The translations under genes and the position numbers were made by a program. 63,821 bases of DNA, taken from assembly GCA_050250665.1 (NCBI GenBank), contig JBFWOF010000037.1, forward strand, positions 1 to 63,821, written 5' to 3'. This document shows, one piece after another, positions 1-7,853 of this stretch (the first letter of the stretch is position 1; each line of letters begins with the position of its first letter). A model generated the notes under the pieces. That model had not been told where the DNA came from, did no database searches, and was given only the letters and a program-made list of their open reading frames with translations. This DNA is from JADKFD01 sp050250665 (GTDB taxonomy: Bacteria > Pseudomonadota > Gammaproteobacteria > Xanthomonadales > SZUA-5).

Positions 1-160
1 TCGGTTGTCGGTTGTCGGTTGTCGGTTGTCGGTTGTCGGTGGTCGGTGGTCGGTGGTCGGTGTGGTCGGTTGTCGGTGGTCGGTGGTCGGTGGTGAAAGG
101 TGAAAGGTGAAAGGAGAAAGGTGAAAGGTGAAAGGTGAAAGGTGAAAGGTGAAAGGTGAA
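1..160. repeat. Heptamer tandem array (GGTTGTC, GGTGGTC, GGTGAAA variants)
   Basis: About 23 consecutive 7-bp units run from the window edge. The first are GGTTGTC, then GGTGGTC, then GGTGAAA, with one unit disturbed near 60-65 and one GGAGAAA variant. The period stays at seven while the last four bases of the unit change in blocks. The array may extend to the left of the window. A second GGTTGTC array lies at 4438-4479. No coding potential is seen. Confidence 0.9.
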
Positions 161-215
161 TCAGGGAAGGTTGCACGGCCAGCCAGGCTTGATCAAGGAA
201 GATACTTCGTCTCGC

Positions 216-308
216 CCGGCGTCATTGCGAGGAGCGCAGCGACGAAGCAATCCAGTGCTTCTGAAGCTGTGCCTCTGGATTGCTTCGCTACGCTCGCAAT
301 GACGCCGG
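216..308. repeat. Dispersed ~95-bp inverted-repeat element, copy 1
   Basis: The left arm CCGGCGTCATTGCGA and right arm TCGCAATGACGCCGG are reverse complements. Inner arms GAAGCAATCCAG and CTGGATTGCTTC also pair, with a short centre. Related copies lie at 18558-18657 and 26700-26793. It looks like a non-coding palindromic element with no transposase. Confidence 0.85.
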
Positions 309-506
309 CGGTGAGGTAGCGCGGCTCCGGCGCGCGGCGAATCGGGATGTGCGCAAGCGTTGTTCGCGCCGGCGGCCGCGGCATGGCCTGCCGGGCGCCG
401 CGCGCTTGTCATCGCTGCGCGCTGCCCAAGCTGCCGGGCGCGCGGACCCGGCCTACGTCTGTGGGCACAGGCAAAGCAGCGCTCTTCGGTCAGTGCAGAG
501 GAAGCG

Positions 507-533
507 TCCAGACAAGTCTGGACCTACCAGAGC
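507..533 (+). repeat. Dispersed palindromic motif around TCCAGACAAGTCTGGA
   Basis: A 7-bp perfect inverted repeat (TCCAGAC/GTCTGGA) with a 2-base centre is followed by CCTACCAGAGC. Related copies occur at 4392-4407 (opposite strand), near 4600-4625, at 4651-4678, and in degraded form near 61362-61376. Function unknown. Confidence 0.7.
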
Positions 534-710
534 CGGCGACCGGCGTCATTGTGAGCGCAGCGAAGCCGGTCCGATCAGGCCGTAGCCTGCGCTGAACCAG
601 CCCCAGGGCCGGGGGTTACCGGGAAAAGGCGCTCGTGATAGCATTCTCGGACTAAACTTTTCAAGCACTTAGCGCAATTGGCCGGACCAATCTGCGTGGG
701 AGGAGGTGTC

Positions 711-2213
711 ATGAACGCACTACAAAAACTGAATACCATGCGCCAGGCAGGCGGTACCCGACGAACGGTAGGCCTCGCCGACAGCGTGATCGAGCGCTTC
801 CTGAAGACCGATCCCCTGCTGGGACAGGCCATCGACGAGGGCTTTGCCCAGTTCGAAGCCGCCAAGGCCGAGTTTCCCGAGTTGATCAATCTGGACGAGA
901 ACGATCAGCTGCATTCGATCCAGGCCGGTTACGTCAACTTCTACAACGACGACGCCGTCAATCCCTATGTGGCGGTGGCTGCCCGCGGCCCGTGGGTGGT
1001 GACGCTCAAGGGTGCCGTGGTCCAGGACAGTGGCGGTTACGGCATGCTCGGCGCCGGTCACGGCCCGCAGGCGATCATCGATGCGATGGCCCGCCCCCAG
1101 GTGATGGCCAACATCATGACGCCGTCGCTGAGCCAGCTGCGCCTCGACCGTGCCCTGCGCGCAGAAATCGGACACACTCGCGGCGGCTGCCCCTACTCGC
1201 GCTTCCTGTGCCTGAATTCGGGTTCGGAATCGGTGACGCTGGCCGGCCGTCTGGCCGATGTGCACACCAAGGACATGACCGATCCGGGTGCCCCGCATGC
1301 CGGTCGCAAGGTCCGCCGTATTGCCGTCAAGGGCGCCTTCCACGGCCGCACCGAGCTGCCGGCGCTGTATTCGGATTCCTCGCGCAAGGCCTACGCCGAC
1401 AACCTCGCCAGCTTTGCCCATCATCAGCACACCATCACCATCGACCCCTACAGCGTCGAACAGCTGCGCGAAGCTTTTGCCAAGGCCGAGACGGAAGGCT
1501 GGCACATTGAAGCGGTGTTCCTGGAGCCGGTCATGGGTGAAGGCAATCCGGGTCGCGGCCTGACGCCCGAGTTCTACGCCGCCGCGCGCGAACTCACCAA
1601 GGCCCACGGCACGCTGCTGCTGGTCGACTCGATCCAGGCTGGATTGCGCGCCCATGGGGTGCTCTCGGTGGTCGACTATCCGGGCTTCGAGGGTCTGGAA
1701 GCACCGGATATGGAGACCTATTCCAAGGCACTCAATGCCGGCCAATATCCGCTGTCGGTGCTGGCCGTGACCGAACGCGCCGCCAAGCTCTATCGCAAGG
1801 GCATCTATGGCAACACCATGACCACCAATCCGCGGGCGATGGATGTGGCCTGCGCGGTGCTGTCCTCGCTGACCGGCGAACTGCGCACGAACATCCGCGA
1901 ACGCGGCAAGGAATTCGTGCAGAAGCTGGAAGGTCTGGCGCGTGAGCTGCCCGGCATGATCACGGCGGTCCAGGGCACCGGATTGCTGTTCTCCTGCGAG
2001 CTGTCGCCTGAGTTCAAGTGCTACGGCAGCAACAGCACCGAGGAATATCTGCGTGAGCACGGCTTCGGCGTGATTCATGGCGGTGTCAATTCGCTGCGTT
2101 TCACGCCCTATTTCGGCGTGCGCAGCGATGAAGTGGATCTGCTGATCGAGGGCGTACGCCAGTCGCTGATCGAGGGTCCGCGCATCAGCAAGCCGGCTGC
2201 ACAGGCCGCCTGA
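711..2213 (+). CDS. Class III (PLP-dependent) aminotransferase family protein
   Basis: A 500-residue protein with the fold-type I class III aminotransferase layout: a glycine-rich cofactor loop (LNSGSESV), the aspartate motif in the form DSIQAG (D306) instead of the usual DEVQTG, and the PLP lysine in YSKALNAG (K339). The start at 711 was chosen over an in-frame TTG at 678 because GGGAGGAGG lies just before it. The family covers ornithine, GABA, acetylornithine and many other aminotransferases; substrate cannot be assigned, and the altered D-x-x-T-G and SKG motifs argue against a standard member. The next gene starts 3 bp after the stop, so the two are probably cotranscribed. Confidence 0.85.
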   Translation: MNALQKLNTMRQAGGTRRTVGLADSVIERFLKTDPLLGQAIDEGFAQFEAAKAEFPELINLDENDQLHSIQAGYVNFYNDDAVNPYVAVAARGPWVVTLKGAVVQDSGGYGMLGAGHGPQAIIDAMARPQVMANIMTPSLSQLRLDRALRAEIGHTRGGCPYSRFLCLNSGSESVTLAGRLADVHTKDMTDPGAPHAGRKVRRIAVKGAFHGRTELPALYSDSSRKAYADNLASFAHHQHTITIDPYSVEQLREAFAKAETEGWHIEAVFLEPVMGEGNPGRGLTPEFYAAARELTKAHGTLLLVDSIQAGLRAHGVLSVVDYPGFEGLEAPDMETYSKALNAGQYPLSVLAVTERAAKLYRKGIYGNTMTTNPRAMDVACAVLSSLTGELRTNIRERGKEFVQKLEGLARELPGMITAVQGTGLLFSCELSPEFKCYGSNSTEEYLREHGFGVIHGGVNSLRFTPYFGVRSDEVDLLIEGVRQSLIEGPRISKPAAQAA

Positions 2214-2216
2214 TCG

Positions 2217-3089
2217 ATGAACCTGCGTCGTCGACTCGCCAGCCACGGCTTCGAGTCGAACGACGACTATGAATTCGCGTTGCGCCTGCTGTTCGAGGCG
2301 CAGCCCGAAGGCGTGCGCTGTCTCAACATCACCGGAGACTCGGGCCGTCGCAAGACGGCCTTTGCGCATGCGCTGGCCAGTGCCCTCGATTATCCGCATG
2401 TGCTCTATCACGACTTCTCACGCGAACACGCCGCGGCGCCGGCACTGATCGTCGACGCCGAGAGTGGTGAAACCCAGACCATCGAAGCCGCCGCCAGTCC
2501 TTTCGACCGGGTGGTCACTGAGGCCTGCGCCTACTCGGAAGGCGCCCGGGTCATCCTCATCCTGGACCAGATCCAGGCCAGCGATTTCCAGGATCAGGTA
2601 CGCCTTTACCAGTTCGCCCAATCCCGGCAATGGTCAGGCACCATCGGCGCGGTGGTCGCCAACAGCGGTCATCTGCTGCTGGTACTGATCTCGGAACAGC
2701 CGCTGTATCACTCGCTGCAGAAGATCAGCTTCAAGATCTGGGCCGATGCGGCCGGCGCCGGCCTGGAATTCGATCCCCGCGACTATGATCTCGGCCCGGA
2801 AGCCAGAGCCCTGTTTGCGGCCTTGAGCGAGCTGTTCCGACAAATCGGCCAGTCCCCTACCCCGAGCGAGTTCAAACGCATCCTCAGCGATCTGCTGTCA
2901 CGCGTGCGCAGCATCGAACAGCTGCGCACCAGTCTGTTCGGCTGGATCGAGAATCTGGAGCGCGAACGCCTGTATGCGGCGCCGGTCAAGCCGGCACTCG
3001 AGCAGGTCGTATCGGAACTGGATCGACTCGTAGGAGTCGAGGAGATCGAGATCCTGGATACCGGCGCGGAATCGGCTGACGAGATCTGA
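2217..3089 (+). CDS. Hypothetical protein with degenerate P-loop NTPase features
   Basis: A 290-residue soluble protein. Residues 40-47 read GDSGRRKT, which resembles a Walker A loop with the usual Gly before Lys replaced by Arg. VILILDQIQA resembles a Walker B strand ending in Asp. The rest is helical with no family I recognise. It follows the aminotransferase by 3 bp and so is probably translated from the same mRNA. Nucleotide binding is inference only, since the Walker A glycine is missing. Confidence 0.7.
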   Translation: MNLRRRLASHGFESNDDYEFALRLLFEAQPEGVRCLNITGDSGRRKTAFAHALASALDYPHVLYHDFSREHAAAPALIVDAESGETQTIEAAASPFDRVVTEACAYSEGARVILILDQIQASDFQDQVRLYQFAQSRQWSGTIGAVVANSGHLLLVLISEQPLYHSLQKISFKIWADAAGAGLEFDPRDYDLGPEARALFAALSELFRQIGQSPTPSEFKRILSDLLSRVRSIEQLRTSLFGWIENLERERLYAAPVKPALEQVVSELDRLVGVEEIEILDTGAESADEI

Positions 3090-3113
3090 CCGAGAGCCTT
3101 GGCGGCCGCCTAA

Positions 3114-3180
3114 CTGTGGGAGCGGATTTATCCGCGATGGCTGTTCGGCAAACCGATCGCGGATAAATCCGCTCCCACAG
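3114..3180. repeat. Perfect 25-bp inverted repeat (REP-like hairpin)
   Basis: Positions 3114-3138 and 3156-3180 are exact reverse complements, around CTGTGGGAGCGGATTTATCC, with a 17-base loop. It lies between two converging genes (2217-3089 plus, 3194-4144 minus), where it could act as a transcript-end hairpin for both strands. The GTGGGAGCGG core is shared with the 77-bp array at 29851-30158. Confidence 0.9.
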
Positions 3181-3193
3181 ACAAGATCACGCC

Positions 3194-4144
3194 TTACCCG
3201 GCAAACCGGTCAGTAGCCAGGATCAACTCGTGCGCATTGCCTGCCTCGAAGGCCGAATGCCCGGCATCGGGCACGATCCGCAGCTGGGCTTCCGGCCAGG
3301 CCTGATGCAGATCCCAGGCCGAGCGCATCGGGCAGACCACGTCATAGCGACCCTGGACAATCACCGCGGGAATGCCCTTGAGGCGGTAGGCGTTGGCCAG
3401 CAGCTGATCGTCGCGATCGAAGAAACCGCCGTTGACGAAGTAATGGCACTCGATACGGGCAAAAGCCAGCGCGAACAGGTCGGCGGCGGACGCCTCGACA
3501 TGGCCCTGATCCTGGAACAGGAAACTGGTACGGGCTTCCCACACCGACCAGGCCCGGGCTGCGGCCAGTTGCACGGCCGAGTCCGTTGACGTCAGGCGCC
3601 GATGGTAGGCACTCATCAGATCACCCCGCTCCACTTCCGGGATGGCGGCCAGATAATCATCCCAGGCGTCCGGAAACAGCGCGTCCGCGCCCTGCTGGTA
3701 GAACCACTCCAGTTCCCAGCGACGCAGCATGAAGATGCCGCGCAGCACCAGTTCGGTCACGCGGTCAGGATGGCTCTCGGCATAGGCCAGGGCCAGTGTG
3801 GAGCCCCAGGAGCCGCCGAAGACCTGCCAGCGCTCGATGCTCAGATGATTGCGCAGGCGCTCGATGTCGGCGACCAGATGCCAGGTGGTGTTGGCGACCA
3901 GACTGGCGTGCGGCGTGGAGCGACCGCAACCGCGCTGATCGAAGAGCACGATGCGGTACTTGGCCGGATTGAAGAAGCGCCGGGCCTTGGCGTTGCAGCC
4001 CGCACCGGGACCGCCGTGCAGAAAGACCACCGGCTTGCCTTCGGGATTGCCACACTGCTCGAAGTAGAGCTCGTGACCGTCACCCACCGGCAGACGTCCG
4101 GTTTCAAAGGGTTCGATCTCCGGGTACAGCTCTCGGCGTTGCAT
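3194..4144 (-). CDS. pip: Proline iminopeptidase (alpha/beta hydrolase)
   Basis: A 316-residue cytoplasmic peptidase of family S33 that removes N-terminal proline from peptides. HGGPG at 43-47 forms the oxyanion region and GGSWGS at 110-115 carries the nucleophile Ser112. Asp in GRYDVVCP and His in DAGHSAFE near the C terminus complete the triad. DQRGCGRS is a further family hallmark. Length matches the usual 310-320 residues. It lies downstream of tRNA-Pro on the same strand with a hairpin between them, so it is probably expressed separately. Confidence 0.95.
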   Translation of the reverse strand: MQRRELYPEIEPFETGRLPVGDGHELYFEQCGNPEGKPVVFLHGGPGAGCNAKARRFFNPAKYRIVLFDQRGCGRSTPHASLVANTTWHLVADIERLRNHLSIERWQVFGGSWGSTLALAYAESHPDRVTELVLRGIFMLRRWELEWFYQQGADALFPDAWDDYLAAIPEVERGDLMSAYHRRLTSTDSAVQLAAARAWSVWEARTSFLFQDQGHVEASAADLFALAFARIECHYFVNGGFFDRDDQLLANAYRLKGIPAVIVQGRYDVVCPMRSAWDLHQAWPEAQLRIVPDAGHSAFEAGNAHELILATDRFAG

Positions 4145-4175
4145 GGCGTTCTCCGTTTGGCATTCCAGAAACGCA

Positions 4176-4204
4176 AACGGCGACTCGGGTTAGCGGTCGC
4201 CGTT
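4176..4204 (-). terminator. Hairpin between tRNA-Pro and pip
   Basis: On the minus strand AACGGCGAC and GTCGCCGTT form a perfect 9-bp stem around an 11-base loop, followed by TGCGTTTC. The T-run is short, so termination strength is uncertain. Its place 15 bases after tRNA-Pro fits a tRNA terminator. Confidence 0.6.
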
Positions 4205-4219
4205 CAAGATTTTCCTTAT

Positions 4220-4296
4220 TGGTCGGGGCGGAGAGATTCGAACTCTCGACCCCTACAACCCCATTGTAGTGCGCTACCAGGCTGCGCTACGCCCCG
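4220..4296 (-). tRNA. tRNA-Pro (anticodon GGG)
   Basis: A 77-nt cloverleaf on the minus strand: acceptor CGGGGCG/CGCCCCG, D arm GCGC...GCGC, anticodon stem CTACA/TGTAG with loop ATGGGGT (anticodon GGG), T arm GAGAG-TTCGAAT-CTCTC, discriminator A and an encoded CCA. The loop is the same as that of the GGG-reading tRNA-Pro of Escherichia coli. Confidence 0.97.
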
Positions 4297-4741
4297 ACCG
4301 AAGGAGGGCGGAGGCTACACCAAGTTGCGGCTGGATGCCAGAGATGGGGCACGGGGCACGGGGAAGGCTAGGAGCTTCGGGCTTTTGTAGATCCAGACTT
4401 GTCTGGACGCTCCTGTTTCGGGCCGGGGGTGGTTTCTGGTTGTCGGTTGTCGGTTGTCGGTTGTCGGTTGTCGGTTGTCGGTGCAGGCGCGTAGGCCGAG
4501 GGTGCGCGCCGCAGGCGCGTTCCCCGGCACGCAACGAACGCAGAAGCGCCGGGGAGCCGCTGCGCGGCACCCTCGGCCTACTTCCGGCTGGAGAAGCGCC
4601 CAGACAAGTATGGACCTACAGAAGCTTCTCCCCTGCGATCCGCCAACAGCGTCCAGACAAGTCGGACCTATCAGAGCTCGACGCTCGAAGCTCGGAAAGC
4701 GGCGCGCCGCGACGGGAATTCGACAGTCCCGAAACACTTGC
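4297..4741. other. Repeat-rich intergenic region, no gene seen
   Basis: The gap between the merR-like gene and tRNA-Pro holds six GGTTGTC heptamers (4438-4479), three TCCAGAC palindromic motifs (4392-4407, about 4600-4625, 4651-4678) and a long imperfect inverted repeat (about 4490-4585) with GGCCGAGGGTGC and its complement GCACCCTCGGCC at the ends. Part of that repeat recurs near 61255-61290. Open frames crossing it look spurious. Confidence 0.75.
4438..4479. repeat. Six GGTTGTC heptamer repeats
   Basis: Six exact copies of GGTTGTC follow one another, then the sequence diverges at GGTGCAG. The unit is the one that opens the window at position 1. Confidence 0.95.
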
Positions 4742-5110
4742 TCAGGGGCGCAGGATTTCCAGCACGGCTTCGAGATCAGCGCGCATCTGCCGGATCAGCT
4801 CGGTCGGCACATGGCTTTCGGCCTTCTGTTCGACCTTGTTGGCATCGCCATCCAGACGCTGACGGGCGCCACCGATGGTGAAGCCCTGTTCGTACAGCAG
4901 GCTGCGGATCTGCCGGATCATCAGCACATCATGGCGCTGGTAATAGCGGCGGTTGCCGCGGCGCTTGACCGGTTTGAGGCTGGGGAATTCCTGCTCCCAA
5001 TAGCGCAACACATGCGGCTTCACGCCGCACAGTTCGCTGACTTCACCAATGGTGAAGTAGCGCTTCGCCGGTATCGGCGGTAGCTCGCTATTACTGCCCG
5101 GATCCAGCAT
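4742..5110 (-). CDS. MerR-family transcriptional regulator
   Basis: A 122-residue DNA-binding protein. The MerR winged helix starts at YFTIGEVSELCGVKPHVLRYWEQEFPSL (about residues 18-45), followed by the RRYYQRHDV wing and a dimerisation helix. There is no long effector domain and no cysteine cluster, so no metal or redox ligand can be proposed. The start lies 20 bp inside ihfA, so it is translationally coupled to that gene. A small MerR gene after ihfA is a common arrangement in Xanthomonadales; its target is unknown. Confidence 0.9.
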   Translation of the reverse strand: MLDPGSNSELPPIPAKRYFTIGEVSELCGVKPHVLRYWEQEFPSLKPVKRRGNRRYYQRHDVLMIRQIRSLLYEQGFTIGGARQRLDGDANKVEQKAESHVPTELIRQMRADLEAVLEILRP

Positions 5111-5390
5111 ATGCTTCCACCCGCGCCTTCAGCTTCTGCCCTGCCCTGAACGTCACTACCCGACGTGCGGAGATCGGAATCTCTTCACCCGTCTTCGGAT
5201 TGCGACCCGGGCGCTGATTCTTCTGGCGCAGATCGAAATTGCCAAAGCCCGAAAGCTTGACGTTCTCCCCTTTCTCCAGCGCTTCACGGATGACGTCGAA
5301 GAAGATATCGACGAACTCCTTGGCCTCGCGCTTGTTGAGTCCCACGTCCTCGAACAGTCGTTGGGCCATCTCGGCCTTGGTCAGCGCCAT
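5091..5390 (-). CDS. ihfA: Integration host factor subunit alpha
   Basis: A 99-residue HU/IHF-family DNA-bending protein, the alpha half of the IHF heterodimer. It begins MALTKAEMAQRLFEDVG and has the DNA-binding arm GRNPKTGEEIPISARRVVTF, with the proline that intercalates at the kink. Length matches the family (about 99). It follows pheT by 3 bp, the same linkage seen in other gammaproteobacteria. Confidence 0.97.
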   Translation of the reverse strand: MALTKAEMAQRLFEDVGLNKREAKEFVDIFFDVIREALEKGENVKLSGFGNFDLRQKNQRPGRNPKTGEEIPISARRVVTFRAGQKLKARVEAYAGSGQ

Positions 5391-5393
5391 CCC

Positions 5394-7760
5394 CTAACTC
5401 CGCACCTGAGCCCCAAGTTCCGTCGTTGACTGCTCGATAATCGCAGCCACCAAACGGTCTACATCCGCGTCCCCTAGAGTGCGTGAATCGTCTTGGAAAA
5501 TCAAGCCGATAGCGAAGCTTTTGCACCCCTTTTCGATCCCGGTGCCGCGATAGACGTCGAACAGGCACAACTCGCGCAGCAGACTGCCCGCCGCCCGGGT
5601 CACGGTTTGCTGGAGCGCGGCGTAGGCAACAGCCTCCGGAAGTACCAGCGCCAGATCGCGCCGAACCGAGGGAAAGCGCGACAATTCGCGGGCTTTGGGC
5701 ATCAGCCTGGCGCGCACCGCGTCCAGAGACAGCTCGGCCACCAGCACCTCGCTGTCGACGTCCAGCTGTCGTGCCAGCTCCGGGTGCAGCGCACCGATGA
5801 AGCCTGCCACCTGACCGTCCACCAGCAACTGCGCTCGTCGTCCCGGGTGCAGGCAATCGGGGCCACCGGCCTGCCAGGTCCCGGGCTCGGCCATCAGGGC
5901 TTCGACATCAGCCTTGAGATCGTAGAAATCCACCGCCCGGGCCGGCTCACCCCATTGCTCGGGGCGGGCCTCGCCGCTGATCACCAGCGACAGCAGCTCG
6001 GTTTCCACCGGCTTGCCCTCGGCACCGGCGCGATATTGGCGGCCAAGCTCGAACAGACGCACCCGGCCCTGCTGACGGTTCTGATTTCGAACCAGGGCCT
6101 CGATCAGGCCCGGCAGCAGGCTGGTACGCATCACCGCCAGATCGGCCGAGAGCGGATTGGCCAGCGTGATCGCGCCTTCGCTCATGCCCCAGCGCTGCAA
6201 TTGTGACTGGCCCAGGAAGGCGAAGGTGATGGCCTCGGAATAGCCACGGGCGACCAGCCGTTCGCGCAGACGCATCAGCGGCAGACGCGACTCGCTGATC
6301 GGCTCGACTTCGAGTTCGCCGCGCGGCGCCACCGTGGGAATCTGGTCGTAGCCATAAATGCGGGCGACTTCCTCGATCAGGTCTTCCTCGATGGCGATAT
6401 CGAAGCGCCAGCTCGGTGGCAGCACGCTCCAGCCGCCATCGACCTTGGAGACCTGCATGCCGAGCGCGACCAGAATGGTCTGCACTGCGGAGGCAGGCAC
6501 TTCGATACCCAGCACCCGGGTCAGGCGTTGATGGCGCAGGGTCACGGCCTGGCGCTGCGGCAATTCGCTCGCCAGCACGGCCTCGGTCACCGGTCCGGCG
6601 CTGCCGCCGGCGATCTCCAGCAACAGCGCGGTCGCGCGTTCCAGCGCCTGGCGCGGCAATTCGGGATCGACGCCGCGTTCGAAGCGGTGCGAGGCATCGG
6701 TGTGCATGCCCAGTCGGCGCGCGCGTCCGCTGATCGCGTCCGGGGCAAAATGCGCACTTTCGAGAAAGACCCGGGCGGTGCCGTCGGTGACCCGCGTATG
6801 GAAACCGCCCATCACGCCAGCCAGTGCCACCGCCCCCCCGTCGTCGGCGATGACCAGGAACTCGGGATCCAGCGTGGTCTCACGGCCATCGAGCAGGGTG
6901 CAGTGCTCGCCAGCCAGTGCCCGACGGACCTGGATGGCACCCTTGATGCAGTCGGCGTCGAAAGCATGCAGCGGCTGACCGAGTTCCAGCATGACGTAAT
7001 TGGTGACGTCGACCAGCGCACTGATCGGTCGCAATCCGGATCGGCGCAGGCGCTCGACCATCCATGACGGCGTTGCCGCGGCCGGGTTCAGACCATTGAT
7101 GACGCGACCGCAATACCTCGGGCAGCCGACGCCCGGCGTAAGCCGGATGTCCAGTTGCTGATCGTGGCCGACGCCGGCCGGAACGATCTCGGCCAGCCGG
7201 GTGGCGCTGCCGTATTCGGCGGCGACTTCCATGGCCAGTCCGCGCAGGCCCAGGCAGTCACTGCGATTGGGCGTCAGGCCCAGCTCGATGATGGCATCGG
7301 GCAATCCCAGCCAGTCCGCAAAGGCCAGACCTGTGGGCGCATCCGCCGGCAGTTCCAGCAAGCCGGAGGCATCACTGTCCACGCCCAGCTCCTTGCCCGA
7401 ACAGAGCATGCCGAAGGACTCGACGCCCCGCAGCTTGGCGGCCTTGATCTGGAAGCCACCCGGCAGGCTGGCACCAACCACCGCCACCGGCGCCTTCAGT
7501 CCGACCCGTGCATTCGGCGCGCCACAGACGATGCTCAGCAACTCGGCCTGGCCGGCATCGACCTTGCAGACGCGCAGGCGATCGGCATTGGGATGCGGTT
7601 CGGCCTCGACGATCTCGCCGATCAGCACGCCGGCCAGATCTGCACCCAGGGCCTCGACCGATTCGACCTCCAGACCGCACATGGTCAGCCGATGGGTCAG
7701 CTCATCGCGCGTGGCCGGAACATCCACCAGATCGCGCAACCAGTTTTCGGAGAATTTCAT
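5394..7760 (-). CDS. pheT: Phenylalanyl-tRNA synthetase beta subunit
   Basis: A 788-residue subunit of the alpha2-beta2 enzyme that charges tRNA-Phe in the cytoplasm; the E. coli protein has about 795 residues. In order: N-terminal region MKFSENWLRDLVD, tRNA-binding (EMAP-like) domain at about 40-150, B3/B4 editing domain (about 210-370), B5 domain and a C-terminal ferredoxin-like anticodon-binding domain (LSRFPSVRRDLALVLPE). It lies downstream of pheS and upstream of ihfA on the same strand, as in E. coli. Confidence 0.97.
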   Translation of the reverse strand: MKFSENWLRDLVDVPATRDELTHRLTMCGLEVESVEALGADLAGVLIGEIVEAEPHPNADRLRVCKVDAGQAELLSIVCGAPNARVGLKAPVAVVGASLPGGFQIKAAKLRGVESFGMLCSGKELGVDSDASGLLELPADAPTGLAFADWLGLPDAIIELGLTPNRSDCLGLRGLAMEVAAEYGSATRLAEIVPAGVGHDQQLDIRLTPGVGCPRYCGRVINGLNPAAATPSWMVERLRRSGLRPISALVDVTNYVMLELGQPLHAFDADCIKGAIQVRRALAGEHCTLLDGRETTLDPEFLVIADDGGAVALAGVMGGFHTRVTDGTARVFLESAHFAPDAISGRARRLGMHTDASHRFERGVDPELPRQALERATALLLEIAGGSAGPVTEAVLASELPQRQAVTLRHQRLTRVLGIEVPASAVQTILVALGMQVSKVDGGWSVLPPSWRFDIAIEEDLIEEVARIYGYDQIPTVAPRGELEVEPISESRLPLMRLRERLVARGYSEAITFAFLGQSQLQRWGMSEGAITLANPLSADLAVMRTSLLPGLIEALVRNQNRQQGRVRLFELGRQYRAGAEGKPVETELLSLVISGEARPEQWGEPARAVDFYDLKADVEALMAEPGTWQAGGPDCLHPGRRAQLLVDGQVAGFIGALHPELARQLDVDSEVLVAELSLDAVRARLMPKARELSRFPSVRRDLALVLPEAVAYAALQQTVTRAAGSLLRELCLFDVYRGTGIEKGCKSFAIGLIFQDDSRTLGDADVDRLVAAIIEQSTTELGAQVRS

Positions 7761-7853
7761 GATGGGTCTCGGGTCTCTTCAGGTAAGTCACACAGCCCCG
7801 CAGGGTCTGCGTGACATGTCAGCGCGGCCCAAAGCCCGGGACGCGCGTCGACA

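Larger units (their letters stand above)
161..697. other. Intergenic region with palindromic repeats, no gene seen
   Basis: Short open frames here are not convincing: they overlap the inverted repeat at 216-308 and have no ribosome-binding sites or recognisable products. It contains the GTCATTGCGA-type inverted element, a half copy near 543-570 and a TCCAGACAAGTCTGGA palindrome at 507-522. The promoter of the downstream aminotransferase must lie here but I cannot place it. Confidence 0.7.

Noticed and set aside
1..160. Possible CRISPR or replication-origin iterons
   Set aside because: The period is 7 bp without spacers, the unit changes along the array, and no dnaA or rep gene is present.
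720..2411. Long minus-strand open frame (563 codons) opposite the aminotransferase
   Set aside because: The plus-strand frame has clear aminotransferase motifs and a ribosome-binding site; the minus frame is histidine/glutamine-rich antisense sequence typical of GC-rich genes.
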